Notes: generated by a model not told the origin, from the letters alone. Positions 20,454 to 29,886 are shown, counted from the first letter of the stretch. The stretch is 64,000 bases of DNA from Pedobacter insulae (GCF_900113525.1 NZ_FOPP01000008.1:176536-240535), one strand, 5' to 3'. Numbers and translations are program-made.

Positions 20454-22565
20454 TTGACCGATATTAAAATTGCATTAGTTGGTAATCCCAATACCGGAAA
20501 ATCTACGCTATTTAACCTGTTAACTGGGTTAAATCAAAAAATTGGAAATTTCCCAGGAATAACTGTTGACAAAAAAGTAGGTTTTTGCAGGCTCGAATCT
20601 GGTAGAAAAGCTGAAGTTATAGATCTGCCAGGTACCTATAGCTTATATCCAAAAAGTAAAGATGAAAGTATTGTTTTTCAGGTTTTAGCTGATCCAAATA
20701 ACAGTAGCTATCCAGATGTGGTAGTGCTTGTAGCGGATGCCACCAATCTGCGACGCAACTTATTGCTTTGCACCCAAGTGGCAGATCTTGGAATTCCTAT
20801 GTTGTTGGTGCTAAACATGAGCGACTTAGCCCAGAAAGTAGGTATTGAAATTGATGTAAACAAGCTTTCTGAACGATTGGGAATTCAGGTGGTGGAAATG
20901 TCGGCGAGGAGCAATATGGGCTTAGAAAAGCTTAAAACAGCGATCGATAATACATCTAAAATTTGTACCCAAAATAGTAGTGTTGACGCTACCTTATTTG
21001 CTCCTGAAGCAATCTCTGGAGTAAAGGAGATTATCAAAAACGAAAATAGTTATTATGCTTTGCAGGTTTTGCATCAGCATGAATACCTAACGTTTTTTAC
21101 CCCCGCTCAACAGGAAGCGATCGAGCATGTTGAACAATCGAACGGTTTTGTGTCTTCAAAAATACAAGGTGAAGAAACCCTTGCACGATACAGATATCTA
21201 AGTACAGTTTTATCGAACGTTATTAAAGATACTGGCGCCAGTAGAAAATTTAAAGTTACCGACAGACTCGATTCTATCTTAACCCATAAAGTATGGGGAC
21301 TGGGAATTTTCTTAGCTATTCTTTTTCTAATATTCAATGCTATTTTTGCCTGGTCATCTTATCCAATGGATATGATAGAAGGTGCTTTTACATGGGTTAC
21401 TGAAGTAGGCCATAGCAAGCTACCTGCGGGTATGTTAACAGATCTTTTATTAGATGGGGTAGTAGCCGGTTTAGGAGGTATTGTAATCTTCGTTCCTCAG
21501 ATCGCTATACTCTTTGCTTTTATTTCCATACTAGAAGACACTGGATATATGGCCAGGGTAACTTTTATGATGGACAAAATGATGCGTAAAGTAGGGCTGA
21601 GTGGTAAGTCGGTGGTACCCATGATTGGCGGCTTAGCATGCGCAGTTCCTTCCATTATGGCTGCCAGGAATATTGAAAGCTGGAAGGACAGGATTATTAC
21701 CATTATGGTAACCCCATTAGTGAGCTGCTCCGCAAGATTGCCTGTTTATATCTTGATTATTTCGCTTATTATCCCGGAAGAAAATGTTTTTGGTGTGTTT
21801 AATAAGCAAGGGCTGGCGTTAATGGCGATGTACCTATTTGGAATGCTGGCTGCGGTATTGGTAGCCTGGGTAATGAAATTCATTATCAAGGCCAAAGAAA
21901 GATCTTATTTCATTATGGAGTTGCCTGTTTATAGGATGCCTAGATGGAAAAATGTACTGTATACGGTTTATGAAAAATCGAAAACGTTTATCTTCGAAGC
22001 AGGTAAAGTAATCATAGCCATTTCTATAGTTCTTTGGGTAATGGCGTCATTCGGACCGGGAGATCGTTTTGAAAGGATAGAACAGAAGTATAAACCGGCC
22101 CTCAATAACCCGAATCAGGATCAAGACCACCTCCAGATCTTAATTAGCAGCGAAAAGTTAGAGAATTCTTATGTTGGTATTTTAGGGCACTGGATAGAGC
22201 CTGCTATCAGGCCATTAGGTTACGATTGGAAAATTGGTATTGCCTTGATTACCTCATTTGCGGCAAGGGAAGCTTTTGTAGGAACCATGGCTACCATATA
22301 TAGTGTTGATGGGGGTGATGAAGATACCAAAACTATCCGCGAAAGGATGCTGGTTTCTGTAAATAGTAAAACGGGATTGCCAGTGTATACATTCGCTACT
22401 GGGATTTCTTTGATGTTGTTCTATGCCTTTGCAATGCAGTGCATGAGTACGGTCGCTGTTGTTTATCGCGAAACAAAATCATGGAAATGGCCATTGATTC
22501 AATTGGGGTACATGACAGCCTTGGCCTATGTAGCTAGTTTAGTGGCGTATCAGCTGCTTTCTTAG
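20454..22565 (+). CDS. feoB: Ferrous iron transport GTPase-permease FeoB
   Basis: 703 residues from a TTG 2 bp after feoA. The N-terminal G domain has G1 GNPNTGKS (about residues 10-17), G3 DLPG and G4 NMSD. A helical linker and a membrane domain of about 8-10 helices follow. The two conserved gate motifs are present: LVSCSARLPVY (about 420-430) and the second around AMQCMSTVAV near the C-terminus. FeoB moves Fe(II) across the inner membrane, mainly under anoxic or microoxic conditions. No FeoC or Fur-box is evident. The 3' gap carries two palindromic elements. Confidence 0.95.
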   Translation: MTDIKIALVGNPNTGKSTLFNLLTGLNQKIGNFPGITVDKKVGFCRLESGRKAEVIDLPGTYSLYPKSKDESIVFQVLADPNNSSYPDVVVLVADATNLRRNLLLCTQVADLGIPMLLVLNMSDLAQKVGIEIDVNKLSERLGIQVVEMSARSNMGLEKLKTAIDNTSKICTQNSSVDATLFAPEAISGVKEIIKNENSYYALQVLHQHEYLTFFTPAQQEAIEHVEQSNGFVSSKIQGEETLARYRYLSTVLSNVIKDTGASRKFKVTDRLDSILTHKVWGLGIFLAILFLIFNAIFAWSSYPMDMIEGAFTWVTEVGHSKLPAGMLTDLLLDGVVAGLGGIVIFVPQIAILFAFISILEDTGYMARVTFMMDKMMRKVGLSGKSVVPMIGGLACAVPSIMAARNIESWKDRIITIMVTPLVSCSARLPVYILIISLIIPEENVFGVFNKQGLALMAMYLFGMLAAVLVAWVMKFIIKAKERSYFIMELPVYRMPRWKNVLYTVYEKSKTFIFEAGKVIIAISIVLWVMASFGPGDRFERIEQKYKPALNNPNQDQDHLQILISSEKLENSYVGILGHWIEPAIRPLGYDWKIGIALITSFAAREAFVGTMATIYSVDGGDEDTKTIRERMLVSVNSKTGLPVYTFATGISLMLFYAFAMQCMSTVAVVYRETKSWKWPLIQLGYMTALAYVASLVAYQLLS

Positions 22566-22571
22566 TATCCG

Positions 22572-22657
22572 CTTACGAAGTTGACATAACAACTTACGGG
22601 AGACCTCGCTTCGACTTCCGAAGTTAAGGAGGCCAGAGGCAAGAAAAACTTCGTAAG
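22572..22657. repeat. Palindromic intergenic element, family D (CTTACGAAGTT ... AACTTCGTAAG)
   Basis: Perfect 11-bp arms at 22572-22582 and 22647-22657 bracket 64 nt that hold further small self-complementary pieces. It lies directly 3' of feoB. It is distinct in sequence from the neighbouring family A element. Confidence 0.7.
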
Positions 22658-22691
22658 TCCATACTAAAAAAAAGTTGTAATTTTACCTTAA

Positions 22692-22752
22692 CGTCATTGC
22701 GAGGTACGAAGCAATCTAATCGTGAGATTGCTTCGCTGCGCTCGCAATGACG
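22692..22752. repeat. Full-length palindromic repeat, family A
   Basis: 61 nt. Outer arms CGTCATTGCGAG/CTCGCAATGACG (12 bp, perfect) and inner arms GAAGCAATCT/AGATTGCTTC (10 bp, perfect) make a long cruciform or REP-like hairpin. Partial copies occur at 1663, 20127 and 27683. It sits just before the SprT-like start and falsely extends that reading frame. Confidence 0.9.
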
Positions 22753-22763
22753 ATGTAGCGCAA

Positions 22764-23375
22764 ATGGATAAAATTACTACGTTAGCACAATACATGCCTG
22801 CATCAGCGGCACCAATTATCGCCAAGTGGATTGATTATTTTCAATGTGAGTTTAAGATTTCCAAAAATAGAAGTACCAAGCTGGGCGATTATCGGCATCC
22901 ATTTAAAGATAAAGGACATAAAATCTCTATCAACAACGATTTAAATCCCTACGCTTTTTTGGTTACCACTGTTCATGAGTTTGCCCATCTCTTAACTTGG
23001 AATGATCATAAAAATAAAGCTAAGCCTCATGGTATAGAATGGAAGCAGAACTTTAAACGAATGATGAAGCCCTTTTTCGATTTAGCAGTTTTTCCGCCCG
23101 AAATTCAACAAACCATTCTTAATTATCTTGATAATCCTGCTGCATCGAGCTGTACAGACTTAAGCTTGGCCAGAGCCTTAAAAAGTTATGATTTAAGGAA
23201 ACATACTACGCGCATTGAAGAACTGCCCTCAAATGCTGTTTTTACATTAAAAGATGGTAGAAAATTTAAAAAAGGTGAGCGGATGCGAAAACGGTACCGT
23301 TGCCTATGTTTGGATAATGGCAATATTTATCTGTTTAATCCTTTGGCCGAAGTTTTATTGGAGACGGGAAGCTAA
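22764..23375 (+). CDS. SprT-like zinc metalloprotein
   Basis: 203 residues from the ATG at 22764; longer frames begin inside the palindromic repeat and are rejected. The HEFAHLLTW motif (HExxH) near residue 74 and a downstream His-Gly-Ile-Glu about 20 residues later form the expected zinc site of the SprT/Spartan-like family. The C-terminus (RYRCLCLDNGNIYLFNPLAEV) resembles the small SprT zinc-ribbon region but keeps few Cys. Function in bacteria is poorly defined; a protease role is inferred from the motif. A near-consensus TAATTTTA (22678-22685) upstream of the hairpin may be the promoter. Confidence 0.8.
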   Translation: MDKITTLAQYMPASAAPIIAKWIDYFQCEFKISKNRSTKLGDYRHPFKDKGHKISINNDLNPYAFLVTTVHEFAHLLTWNDHKNKAKPHGIEWKQNFKRMMKPFFDLAVFPPEIQQTILNYLDNPAASSCTDLSLARALKSYDLRKHTTRIEELPSNAVFTLKDGRKFKKGERMRKRYRCLCLDNGNIYLFNPLAEVLLETGS

Positions 23376-23389
23376 GACAGCGCTTTCTT

Positions 23390-24172
23390 TCAATTTCCAC
23401 TAACAGGAACATACACAGCCTCTCCATCTACAACCTCCCATTTAAAGTTAAGTTTCTTGTCCTTGAATAACATTGGATAATTTAAAAGACTGTCAATAAA
23501 ACTATCTCTTTCCTTTACCAATACACTTGCAGCATAGCCGTTTTGGTCTTTATTCCTTAAGGTTATGTAGCGCGAATCGGGATATGTACTGATGCTTTCA
23601 AAAATCATATCAAACTTGCCTACTCCATCTAAGGCTTGTTGTAAAGCTTCCACATCATTCAGGTAAATTTTATCCGGACTCACGTTATCGGTTAAGGGGA
23701 CATCAATAAAAGCCAAGCTTTTTAAGGCTGAGGCTGATACCGCTGTGCGGCTATCCTTTTTAAAAACGGTATGATTGCGCATGTAAACCCGTTCGTCTTT
23801 AAAAACTGTTCCCTCTTCATTAGCAAGTTCCTGACTACTTTTGAATAACATAAGGCTATCGTTTCGGAAGTAATATTTTTTTAAGCTATTGCTTTCGGCA
23901 CCATTGTAGGCACGTTCTACAAAAAGTGTTGTACCATATTTTTCAACATAAAAAGACAAATCGCCAAGCATGTAAACCAAGCTCTGGCTCTTGGGCAGCT
24001 GGTTTAGCATTTTGTCTACTGAATCTGCATAACGAAGTATAGATGGTGCAGTAAGGCCAGTGGTTTTGTTTTCGTCGCTTAGGCTAGCTTGAGGATGATC
24101 AGATTTGAATGGGTTACAGCTAACGGCTGTCGTTAAAATAACCGTTATTAGTAAAAGTCTATACATTTTCAT
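23390..24172 (-). CDS. Putative lipoprotein of unknown function
   Basis: 260 residues. The N-terminus MKMYRLLLITVILTTAVSC ends in a plausible lipobox with Cys19, so the mature protein should be lipid-anchored and exported. The rest is soluble, of mixed alpha/beta character, without a motif I recognise. It converges on the SprT-like gene with a 14-bp gap and lies 87 bp downstream of the E1 dehydrogenase gene on the same strand. Two close Met starts (residues 1 and 3) are equivalent. The coding assignment is good; the function is unknown. Confidence 0.7.
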   Translation of the reverse strand: MKMYRLLLITVILTTAVSCNPFKSDHPQASLSDENKTTGLTAPSILRYADSVDKMLNQLPKSQSLVYMLGDLSFYVEKYGTTLFVERAYNGAESNSLKKYYFRNDSLMLFKSSQELANEEGTVFKDERVYMRNHTVFKKDSRTAVSASALKSLAFIDVPLTDNVSPDKIYLNDVEALQQALDGVGKFDMIFESISTYPDSRYITLRNKDQNGYAASVLVKERDSFIDSLLNYPMLFKDKKLNFKWEVVDGEAVYVPVSGN

Positions 24173-24259
24173 ACGCTTATCTTAAAAATTGGAACTTATT
24201 AAAGATAAGGCTATTATCGTGCCAAGGTCTGCTTTCTAATTTGATGGCGTTTTAAGACT

Positions 24260-26236
24260 TTAATACTTCAACAACTTCTCTACCATTTCTCCTAACCTCT
24301 TCTTCGCCAAAAAATCATCTTCCAATACTTTGTTCATTGGGATAGCAGTATCCAAGCTTGCACAGCGCATTACAGGGGCGTCTAGGTCGCTAAAGCAATG
24401 TTCGCCTATCCAAGCGGCTACTTCGGCGCCAAAGCCGCTGCTAAGTGTGTCTTCATGCAAAATTAAAACTCTTCCACTTGCTTTTACTGCTGCGCTTACG
24501 GTTTCTTTGTCCCATGGCTGCAAACTTACCAAATCTACCAATGTAGCCGATACCTCTGGATGCTCTTTCAAGTAATCTAATGCCCAATGTACGCCTAGGC
24601 CATAAGTAATAATACTTATTTGAGTGCCTTTTTTTAACACGTTGGCTTTACCTATCTCTACCGTATAATAACCTGTGGGCACTAGGCCTGTTAAGCTGCG
24701 ATATAGATACTTATGTTCAAAATACATCACCGGATTGGGATCCTCAATGGCGGCAATCAATAATCCTTTTGCATCATAAGGGAATGCAGGGTACACAACC
24801 TTTAAGCCTGGAGTTTTGGTAAACCAAGCTTCGTTACTTTGAGAATGAAATGGACCAGCTCCCGTACCGGCACCGGTTGGCATGCGGATTACTACATCAG
24901 CCTTTTCGCGCCAACGGTAATGGGTTTTCGCTAAGTTGTTTACGATTTGGTTAAATCCACAAGTTACGAAATCGGCAAATTGCATTTCCATAACCGCTTT
25001 ATACCCGTTGATAGATAAACCTAATGCTGCACCCACAATGGCCGATTCGCAAATAGGCGTGTTGCGTACTCTTGCTTTTCCAAACTCGTTTACAAAACCA
25101 TCGGTAATTTTAAATGCGCCACCATATTCGGCTATATCTTGCCCCATGATGATCATGTTTTCGAAGCGCTTCATTCCTTCGCGCAAACCATCAGTAATGG
25201 CATCTAAGTATCTCTTTTCAGTTTGCCCTTCAGTCGCCCGGCTAACACTTTGCTGATAGGGATAGTACATATCAACCAGTTCAAGCATAGCATTTGCTAT
25301 TGGTTCCTCTTCATCAAAAGCTGCTTCAATATCCCATTCTATTGCTTTTTTGATTTCAGTTTTAATACTAGGAATTAAGTCGTCAGTTAATATGTTTTGC
25401 TCTATAAGATATTTTTCGAAGGTTTTAACCGGGTCTTTACCTGCCCATTCTTCAAAAAGTTCTTGAGGTACATATTTTACGCCAGAAGCCTCTTCATGCC
25501 CCCGCATTCTAAATGTTAAACATTCCACCAAAATAGGACGGGGATTGGTTCTTATATCTTTTGCGATTTGGTCTAGCTTATCGTAAACTTCCAAAACATT
25601 ATTGCCATCAATCTGATGGCCTTCTATACCGTAACCTATCGCGCGGTCTACTAAATGTTTACAGTTAAATTGTTCATTTATAGGGGTAGATAAACCATAT
25701 CCATTATTTTCGATCAAGAATATAACGGGTAATTTCCAAACTGAAGCTACGTTAATGGCTTCATGAAAGTCGCCTTCGCTGGTAGCGCCTTCGCCAGTAA
25801 AAACTAAGGTTGCATGTTGTTTATTGGCGATTACGTCCGCTAATGCGATGCCATCAGCTAAGGCCATTTGAGGCCCGAGATGAGAAATCATCCCGATAAT
25901 TTTATAGTCTTGCGTACCAAAGTGGAAAGAGCGGTCGCGACCTTTGGTAAAACCTGATAACTTACCTTGCCACTGGGCCATTAATTTTTTTAAAGGAATG
26001 TCCCGTGCAGTGAATACACCAAGATTTCGGTGCATCGGTAGGATATATTCATCGCACTGCATCGCTAAAGTACTGCCCACTGCAATTGCTTCCTGTCCTA
26101 TGCCTGAAAACCATTTCCCAATTCGCCCCTGACGTAAAAGAATCAACATTTTCTCTTCGACCATGCGGGGATAAAGCAGCCTTTTATACAGTGCTAATAG
26201 AAATTGGTCGTCTTTATCTTTTCTGTCGAATTGCAT
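24260..26236 (-). CDS. 2-oxo acid dehydrogenase E1, fused alpha and beta subunits
   Basis: 658 residues. The first half (to about 320) is the E1-alpha thiamine-diphosphate domain, with the binding motif GEGATSEGDFHEAINVASVW and ending in ENN. The second half is E1-beta (transketolase pyrimidine plus C-terminal domains), with FADFVTCGFNQIVNNLAK, MPTGAGTGAGPFHSQS and YFEHKYLYR. This alpha-beta fusion is common in Bacteroidetes and resembles branched-chain 2-oxoisovalerate dehydrogenase E1. It would decarboxylate a 2-oxo acid and transfer the acyl group to a lipoyl E2, but no E2 or E3 gene is nearby. Substrate (branched-chain versus pyruvate or acetoin) cannot be fixed here. Confidence 0.88.
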   Translation of the reverse strand: MQFDRKDKDDQFLLALYKRLLYPRMVEEKMLILLRQGRIGKWFSGIGQEAIAVGSTLAMQCDEYILPMHRNLGVFTARDIPLKKLMAQWQGKLSGFTKGRDRSFHFGTQDYKIIGMISHLGPQMALADGIALADVIANKQHATLVFTGEGATSEGDFHEAINVASVWKLPVIFLIENNGYGLSTPINEQFNCKHLVDRAIGYGIEGHQIDGNNVLEVYDKLDQIAKDIRTNPRPILVECLTFRMRGHEEASGVKYVPQELFEEWAGKDPVKTFEKYLIEQNILTDDLIPSIKTEIKKAIEWDIEAAFDEEEPIANAMLELVDMYYPYQQSVSRATEGQTEKRYLDAITDGLREGMKRFENMIIMGQDIAEYGGAFKITDGFVNEFGKARVRNTPICESAIVGAALGLSINGYKAVMEMQFADFVTCGFNQIVNNLAKTHYRWREKADVVIRMPTGAGTGAGPFHSQSNEAWFTKTPGLKVVYPAFPYDAKGLLIAAIEDPNPVMYFEHKYLYRSLTGLVPTGYYTVEIGKANVLKKGTQISIITYGLGVHWALDYLKEHPEVSATLVDLVSLQPWDKETVSAAVKASGRVLILHEDTLSSGFGAEVAAWIGEHCFSDLDAPVMRCASLDTAIPMNKVLEDDFLAKKRLGEMVEKLLKY

Positions 26237-26279
26237 ATTTTAAGTGTCAAGTAGCGAGTGTCAAGTATCGAGACTGGGG

Positions 26280-27668
26280 TTAAGACTCAGGAGTTTTTTG
26301 GCTTTCTTCCCATTGCTTAGCAAAAGATTTGGGGGCAACTTCTGGCATCGCACGATACTTCCCCCAAGTTTTCTTAAAGAACTTTTTAAGTAAGAAGTTT
26401 TTCCATTTACCTCCTAACATGTCCATTAAGGATCGTTTTTGCATTCCTTTTTTCCATATGTTCCAGCCAATTTCTTCCATTTTAGTATTCTCGCGGCTAC
26501 TGGCAGCATCTCTTCTGTTTAAAAGCAGCATTTTATGGATGTCAATTTTAACTGGACAAACTTCTGAGCATTTTCCGCATAAGCTTGATGAATAGCTCAA
26601 ATGTTTGAATTCTTTCATCCCTTTAAAATGAGGAGTAATAATGGAACCTATTGGTCCGCTATAAGTGGTATTATAAGTGTGACCACCTATGTTCTTATAA
26701 ACCGGGCAGGCGTTTAAACAGGCTCCACATCGGATGCAGTAAAGTGCTTGTCGTTGTTCTTTCTGTGCTAATAAATTTGTACGACCATTGTCTAAAAGAA
26801 TCACATACATTTCTTCCGGTCCGTCGGTTTCATTTGCCTGGCGCGGACCGCTTAATATGCTATTATAAACTGTTAAATTTTGTCCTGTACCATGACTAGC
26901 CAATAAAGGCCAAAACAGATCTAGGTCGGCCACAGAAGGGATAATCTTCTCGATGCCCACTATAGCAATGTGTACCTTTGGAAAGGTAGTACACAACCTA
27001 GCATTTCCTTCATTTTCTGTTAAAGCAATGCTGCCAGTATCAGCGATTAAAAAGTTGCCTCCAGAGATGCCTATGTCGGCTTGTAAATATTTCTCACGAA
27101 GTAATTCTCTAGCTTTTTGAACCAACTGCGGTGGTGTTGCATCAACAGGGGTGCCAAATTTCTCGTGAAATAACTGTGCAATTTCCTCCTTGCTTAAGTG
27201 CATTGCAGGCGTTACAATATGGTAAGGTTTTTGCCCTAGAAGCTGAACAATGTATTCTCCTAAGTCACTTTCTAATGACTCGATACCATTGTCTTCCAGA
27301 AACTCATTTAGATGAATTTCTTCGGTGGTCATCGATTTAGACTTAATGACGGTTTTCCCATTCCGCTTTTGAATGATATTTAAGATTTCTTTTTGGGCTT
27401 CTTCCACATCATTGGCCCAAATTACTTTGCCGCCTCTTTTTTGGAAATTCGCTTCAAATTCGGGAAGAAATTTATCGAGATTTTCCATTACACGCCATTT
27501 TATGACATGTGCTTTTTTCTTTGAAGCTTCTAAATTTTCGAATTTGGATAAACCTCTTTCAACTGCAGCATTATATTTCCCAATATTATGGTTAATGGTT
27601 CTGCGATGAGGCATATCAAACGCCTTTTCGTCAGCTTTTGCCAAGAATTCTTCTGCAATCGTAGTCAT
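26280..27668 (-). CDS. LutB/LldF-type iron-sulfur lactate utilisation protein
   Basis: 462 residues from the ATG at 27668 (MTTIAEEFLAK); longer frames run into a repeat and a terminator. The N-terminal LUD-type domain is followed by two 4Fe-4S clusters: CIRCGACLNACP (about 315-326) and CGKCSEVCP (about 365-373). LutB works with LutA and LutC to oxidise L-lactate in Bacillus. Neither partner lies within the window, so a different redox role is possible. The gene is 43 bp upstream of the E1 gene on the same strand, and the spacer holds a short repeated AGTGTCAAGTA motif. Confidence 0.82.
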   Translation of the reverse strand: MTTIAEEFLAKADEKAFDMPHRRTINHNIGKYNAAVERGLSKFENLEASKKKAHVIKWRVMENLDKFLPEFEANFQKRGGKVIWANDVEEAQKEILNIIQKRNGKTVIKSKSMTTEEIHLNEFLEDNGIESLESDLGEYIVQLLGQKPYHIVTPAMHLSKEEIAQLFHEKFGTPVDATPPQLVQKARELLREKYLQADIGISGGNFLIADTGSIALTENEGNARLCTTFPKVHIAIVGIEKIIPSVADLDLFWPLLASHGTGQNLTVYNSILSGPRQANETDGPEEMYVILLDNGRTNLLAQKEQRQALYCIRCGACLNACPVYKNIGGHTYNTTYSGPIGSIITPHFKGMKEFKHLSYSSSLCGKCSEVCPVKIDIHKMLLLNRRDAASSRENTKMEEIGWNIWKKGMQKRSLMDMLGGKWKNFLLKKFFKKTWGKYRAMPEVAPKSFAKQWEESQKTPES

Positions 27669-27682
27669 GTTCAAATATAGGG

Positions 27683-27702
27683 GATTGCTTCGTACCTCGC
27701 AA
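27683..27702. repeat. Fragment of palindromic repeat family A (inverted)
   Basis: GATTGCTTCGTACCTCGCAA is the reverse complement of the left half of the full element at 22692. It lies between the lutB start and the peptidase terminator. Confidence 0.7.
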
Positions 27703-27718
27703 CGAAGAGGCTCATAAA

Positions 27719-27755
27719 AAAATCCCGATGACTTAAGCATTATCGGGATTTTTTG
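27719..27755 (-). terminator. Intrinsic terminator of the M28 peptidase gene
   Basis: Arms AATCCCGAT (27721-27729) and ATCGGGATT (27742-27750), with a 12-nt loop and T runs on both strands. It sits 30 bp past the peptidase stop and upstream of the lutB start, so it ends the peptidase transcript; it may work in both directions. Confidence 0.88.
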
Positions 27756-27779
27756 TAAACTCTATCTTGATAGCTGTTA

Positions 27780-29414
27780 CTATTTTGCTTTCGGGGTACC
27801 GTCGTCATTTTTATTTACTACCGGACGATTTGCACCGTTTGCTAATTCCCATGCAGTAAAGTAAACCAACTGAGCTCTTTTGGCTAACATTGGGAAGTCG
27901 ATTTTGTCTACCTCATCTCCCGGTTGGTGATAATCTTTATGTACACCATTGAAATAGAAAATTACTGGAATACCAAATTTAGCAAAGTTGTAGTGATCTG
28001 AACGGTAGTAGAAACGGTTAGGGTCAGTACGGTTGTTATATTTTTCATCTAAAGTAATGTTTACATAATCAGCGTTTGCCTTTTTACCAATACGATCTAA
28101 ATCGTCGCTTAGCATATTAGAACCAATGATATAAACGAAATCATTGTTACCCGGACGATCGTCGTCGCCACGGCCGATCATATCGATATTTAAGTTTGTA
28201 ATGGTATTAGCGATTGGGAAAATCGGATGCTCTGCATACCATTCAGAGCCTAATAGTCCTTTTTCTTCACCCACAACAGTCATAAATAAAATACTTCTTT
28301 TAGGACCTTTCCCAGCTTTTTTAGCTTTCATGAAAGCTTCAGCTAACATCAAAACTCCTGTTGTTCCAGAACCATCATCGTCGGCACCATTGTTTACTTT
28401 ATCTGTTGCCTCAGGATTATTAACTAAACCGATATGATCGTAATGGCTAGTTATAACTAACACTTCATTTTTTAACTTTGGATCAGAACCTTCTAAGAAA
28501 CCTAAAACATTTTCTGCTCTCACATCAGTTTCTTTACTCGCAGCAGCAAAGGCAACTGGGATGTTAATTGAAACTGTGTTAGGCTTCATTGTTTCAGTAA
28601 TTTTTTTCTTTACCTCTTCTATATTGGTATTTGCAGCAGCCAAAATCTGATTTGCTGTAGCGGTACCGATTACAACGGTTGGTAATACACTTGCATTTGC
28701 CATGCCTTTTAATCGCTCTTGAGTTTTTAAGAAAGGATTTCCATTCGCAAGGGCAGCTTTCATTTGAGGAGAAATATTATCTACCATCGGGTTAATTATC
28801 AATACACCAGCAGCTTTATTATCTAATAGATATTTAAGTTTTACCTGTGTGCTTCCGGCGCCTGAAGGTGCACGTCGGCCCGTAGTTGGAGCTGCAGGAG
28901 CAGGTGCTGTAGGATCGCCAGTTGCGAAAATCATCACAACTTTACCCTCAACGTTTTGACCTTCGTATTCATTGAAAGAATCCTTACTTAGTCCATAACC
29001 TGCAAACAATATGGAGTTAGCTTTTACGTCAAAACCTTTTGCACTTACTGTATTAGGAGTAATATAGTAATCTTTCAAGCTTTCTTTAGTTTGACCATTT
29101 ACTGCAAGTACAGATTTGCTTAAACTTAGCGAAGCATAACCTATTTTTTGGAAGTAAGGGTCAGCTCCATCTTTTACTGGACCTTTTAAGCCAAAGCTTT
29201 GGAATTGCTTTTTGATATATTCGGCAGCCATCCATGCGCCTTTTTTACCGGTTTCTCTTCCTTCGTATTCATCAGAAGCTAATATCGAAAGATGATCATA
29301 TCCTCTTTCTTTGGTAATGGTTTGGCTATATTTAATAGCGTTTTTGTCTTGCGCTACTGCACTTAAACTTAGCATTACTGCCAAGCCAGTGTATAGAAAC
29401 GGTTTCTTTATCAT
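27780..29414 (-). CDS. Secreted M28-family zinc aminopeptidase with PA-type insertion
   Basis: 544 residues with a signal peptide (cleavage near SAVAQ). The M28 metal ligands are visible: His and Asp in SHYDHIG, Asp in NNGADDDGSGT, the catalytic Glu pair in VVGEEKGLLGSEWY, Asp in NLDMIGRGDDD, and a late His in YYRSDHYNF. A protease-associated domain spans about residues 130-290. The family removes amino acids from peptides outside the cytoplasm. It follows rpiB by 27 bp on the same strand, so it is probably co-transcribed, and ends at the terminator near 27735. Confidence 0.9.
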   Translation of the reverse strand: MIKKPFLYTGLAVMLSLSAVAQDKNAIKYSQTITKERGYDHLSILASDEYEGRETGKKGAWMAAEYIKKQFQSFGLKGPVKDGADPYFQKIGYASLSLSKSVLAVNGQTKESLKDYYITPNTVSAKGFDVKANSILFAGYGLSKDSFNEYEGQNVEGKVVMIFATGDPTAPAPAAPTTGRRAPSGAGSTQVKLKYLLDNKAAGVLIINPMVDNISPQMKAALANGNPFLKTQERLKGMANASVLPTVVIGTATANQILAAANTNIEEVKKKITETMKPNTVSINIPVAFAAASKETDVRAENVLGFLEGSDPKLKNEVLVITSHYDHIGLVNNPEATDKVNNGADDDGSGTTGVLMLAEAFMKAKKAGKGPKRSILFMTVVGEEKGLLGSEWYAEHPIFPIANTITNLNIDMIGRGDDDRPGNNDFVYIIGSNMLSDDLDRIGKKANADYVNITLDEKYNNRTDPNRFYYRSDHYNFAKFGIPVIFYFNGVHKDYHQPGDEVDKIDFPMLAKRAQLVYFTAWELANGANRPVVNKNDDGTPKAK

Positions 29415-29441
29415 TTTAATTTGTTTTATAAGGGTTGTAAG

Positions 29442-29882
29442 TTAGCAGGATATTTTATTCACTCTATTCGCATGTCTTCCTCCTTCAAAGGGGGTGTTTA
29501 AAAATGTATCGACCATTTCTTTGGCCAGCTTTTCAGAAACAAATCTAGCAGGAATACAAATAATATTTGCATTATTATGCTGTCTTGCCAACGAAGCCAG
29601 CTCGTTTAACCAGCAAATTGCCGCTCTTATTTGTTGATGCTTATTTGCCGTGATTGCTACTCCATTTGCACTGCCACATACAAGCACGCCAAAGTCAAAT
29701 TCGCCATTTTCAACAGCCGAGGCTACTGGATGGGCGAAATCAGGGTAATCAACCGAATCTGGAGCATGAGTTCCAAAGTCTTTAACTTCATGAGTGCCTA
29801 AATGTTGTTTTAACAATTCTTTGTAGTCAAATCCAGCATGATCTGCACCGATCGCAATTTTTAATTTTTTATCTGTTGACAT
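29442..29882 (-). CDS. rpiB: Ribose-5-phosphate isomerase B
   Basis: 146 residues, normal for RpiB/LacAB. The N-terminal IAIGADHAGFDYKE motif, the active-site region VLVCGSANGVAITANK (catalytic Cys near residue 70) and a C-terminal RHANRVNKI block are characteristic. It interconverts ribose-5-phosphate and ribulose-5-phosphate in the pentose phosphate pathway. A consensus -7 element lies 4 nt upstream of the ATG, which predicts a leaderless mRNA. The M28 peptidase gene follows on the same strand. Confidence 0.94.
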   Translation of the reverse strand: MSTDKKLKIAIGADHAGFDYKELLKQHLGTHEVKDFGTHAPDSVDYPDFAHPVASAVENGEFDFGVLVCGSANGVAITANKHQQIRAAICWLNELASLARQHNNANIICIPARFVSEKLAKEMVDTFLNTPFEGGRHANRVNKISC

Positions 29883-29886
29883 TTCT

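Noticed and set aside
22722..22763. Longer start for the SprT-like gene
   Set aside because: The extra residues are translated from the right half of the family A palindrome.
27669..27740. Longer start for the LutB-type gene
   Set aside because: The extension reads through a repeat fragment and a terminator; the ATG at 27668 fits the family N-terminus.
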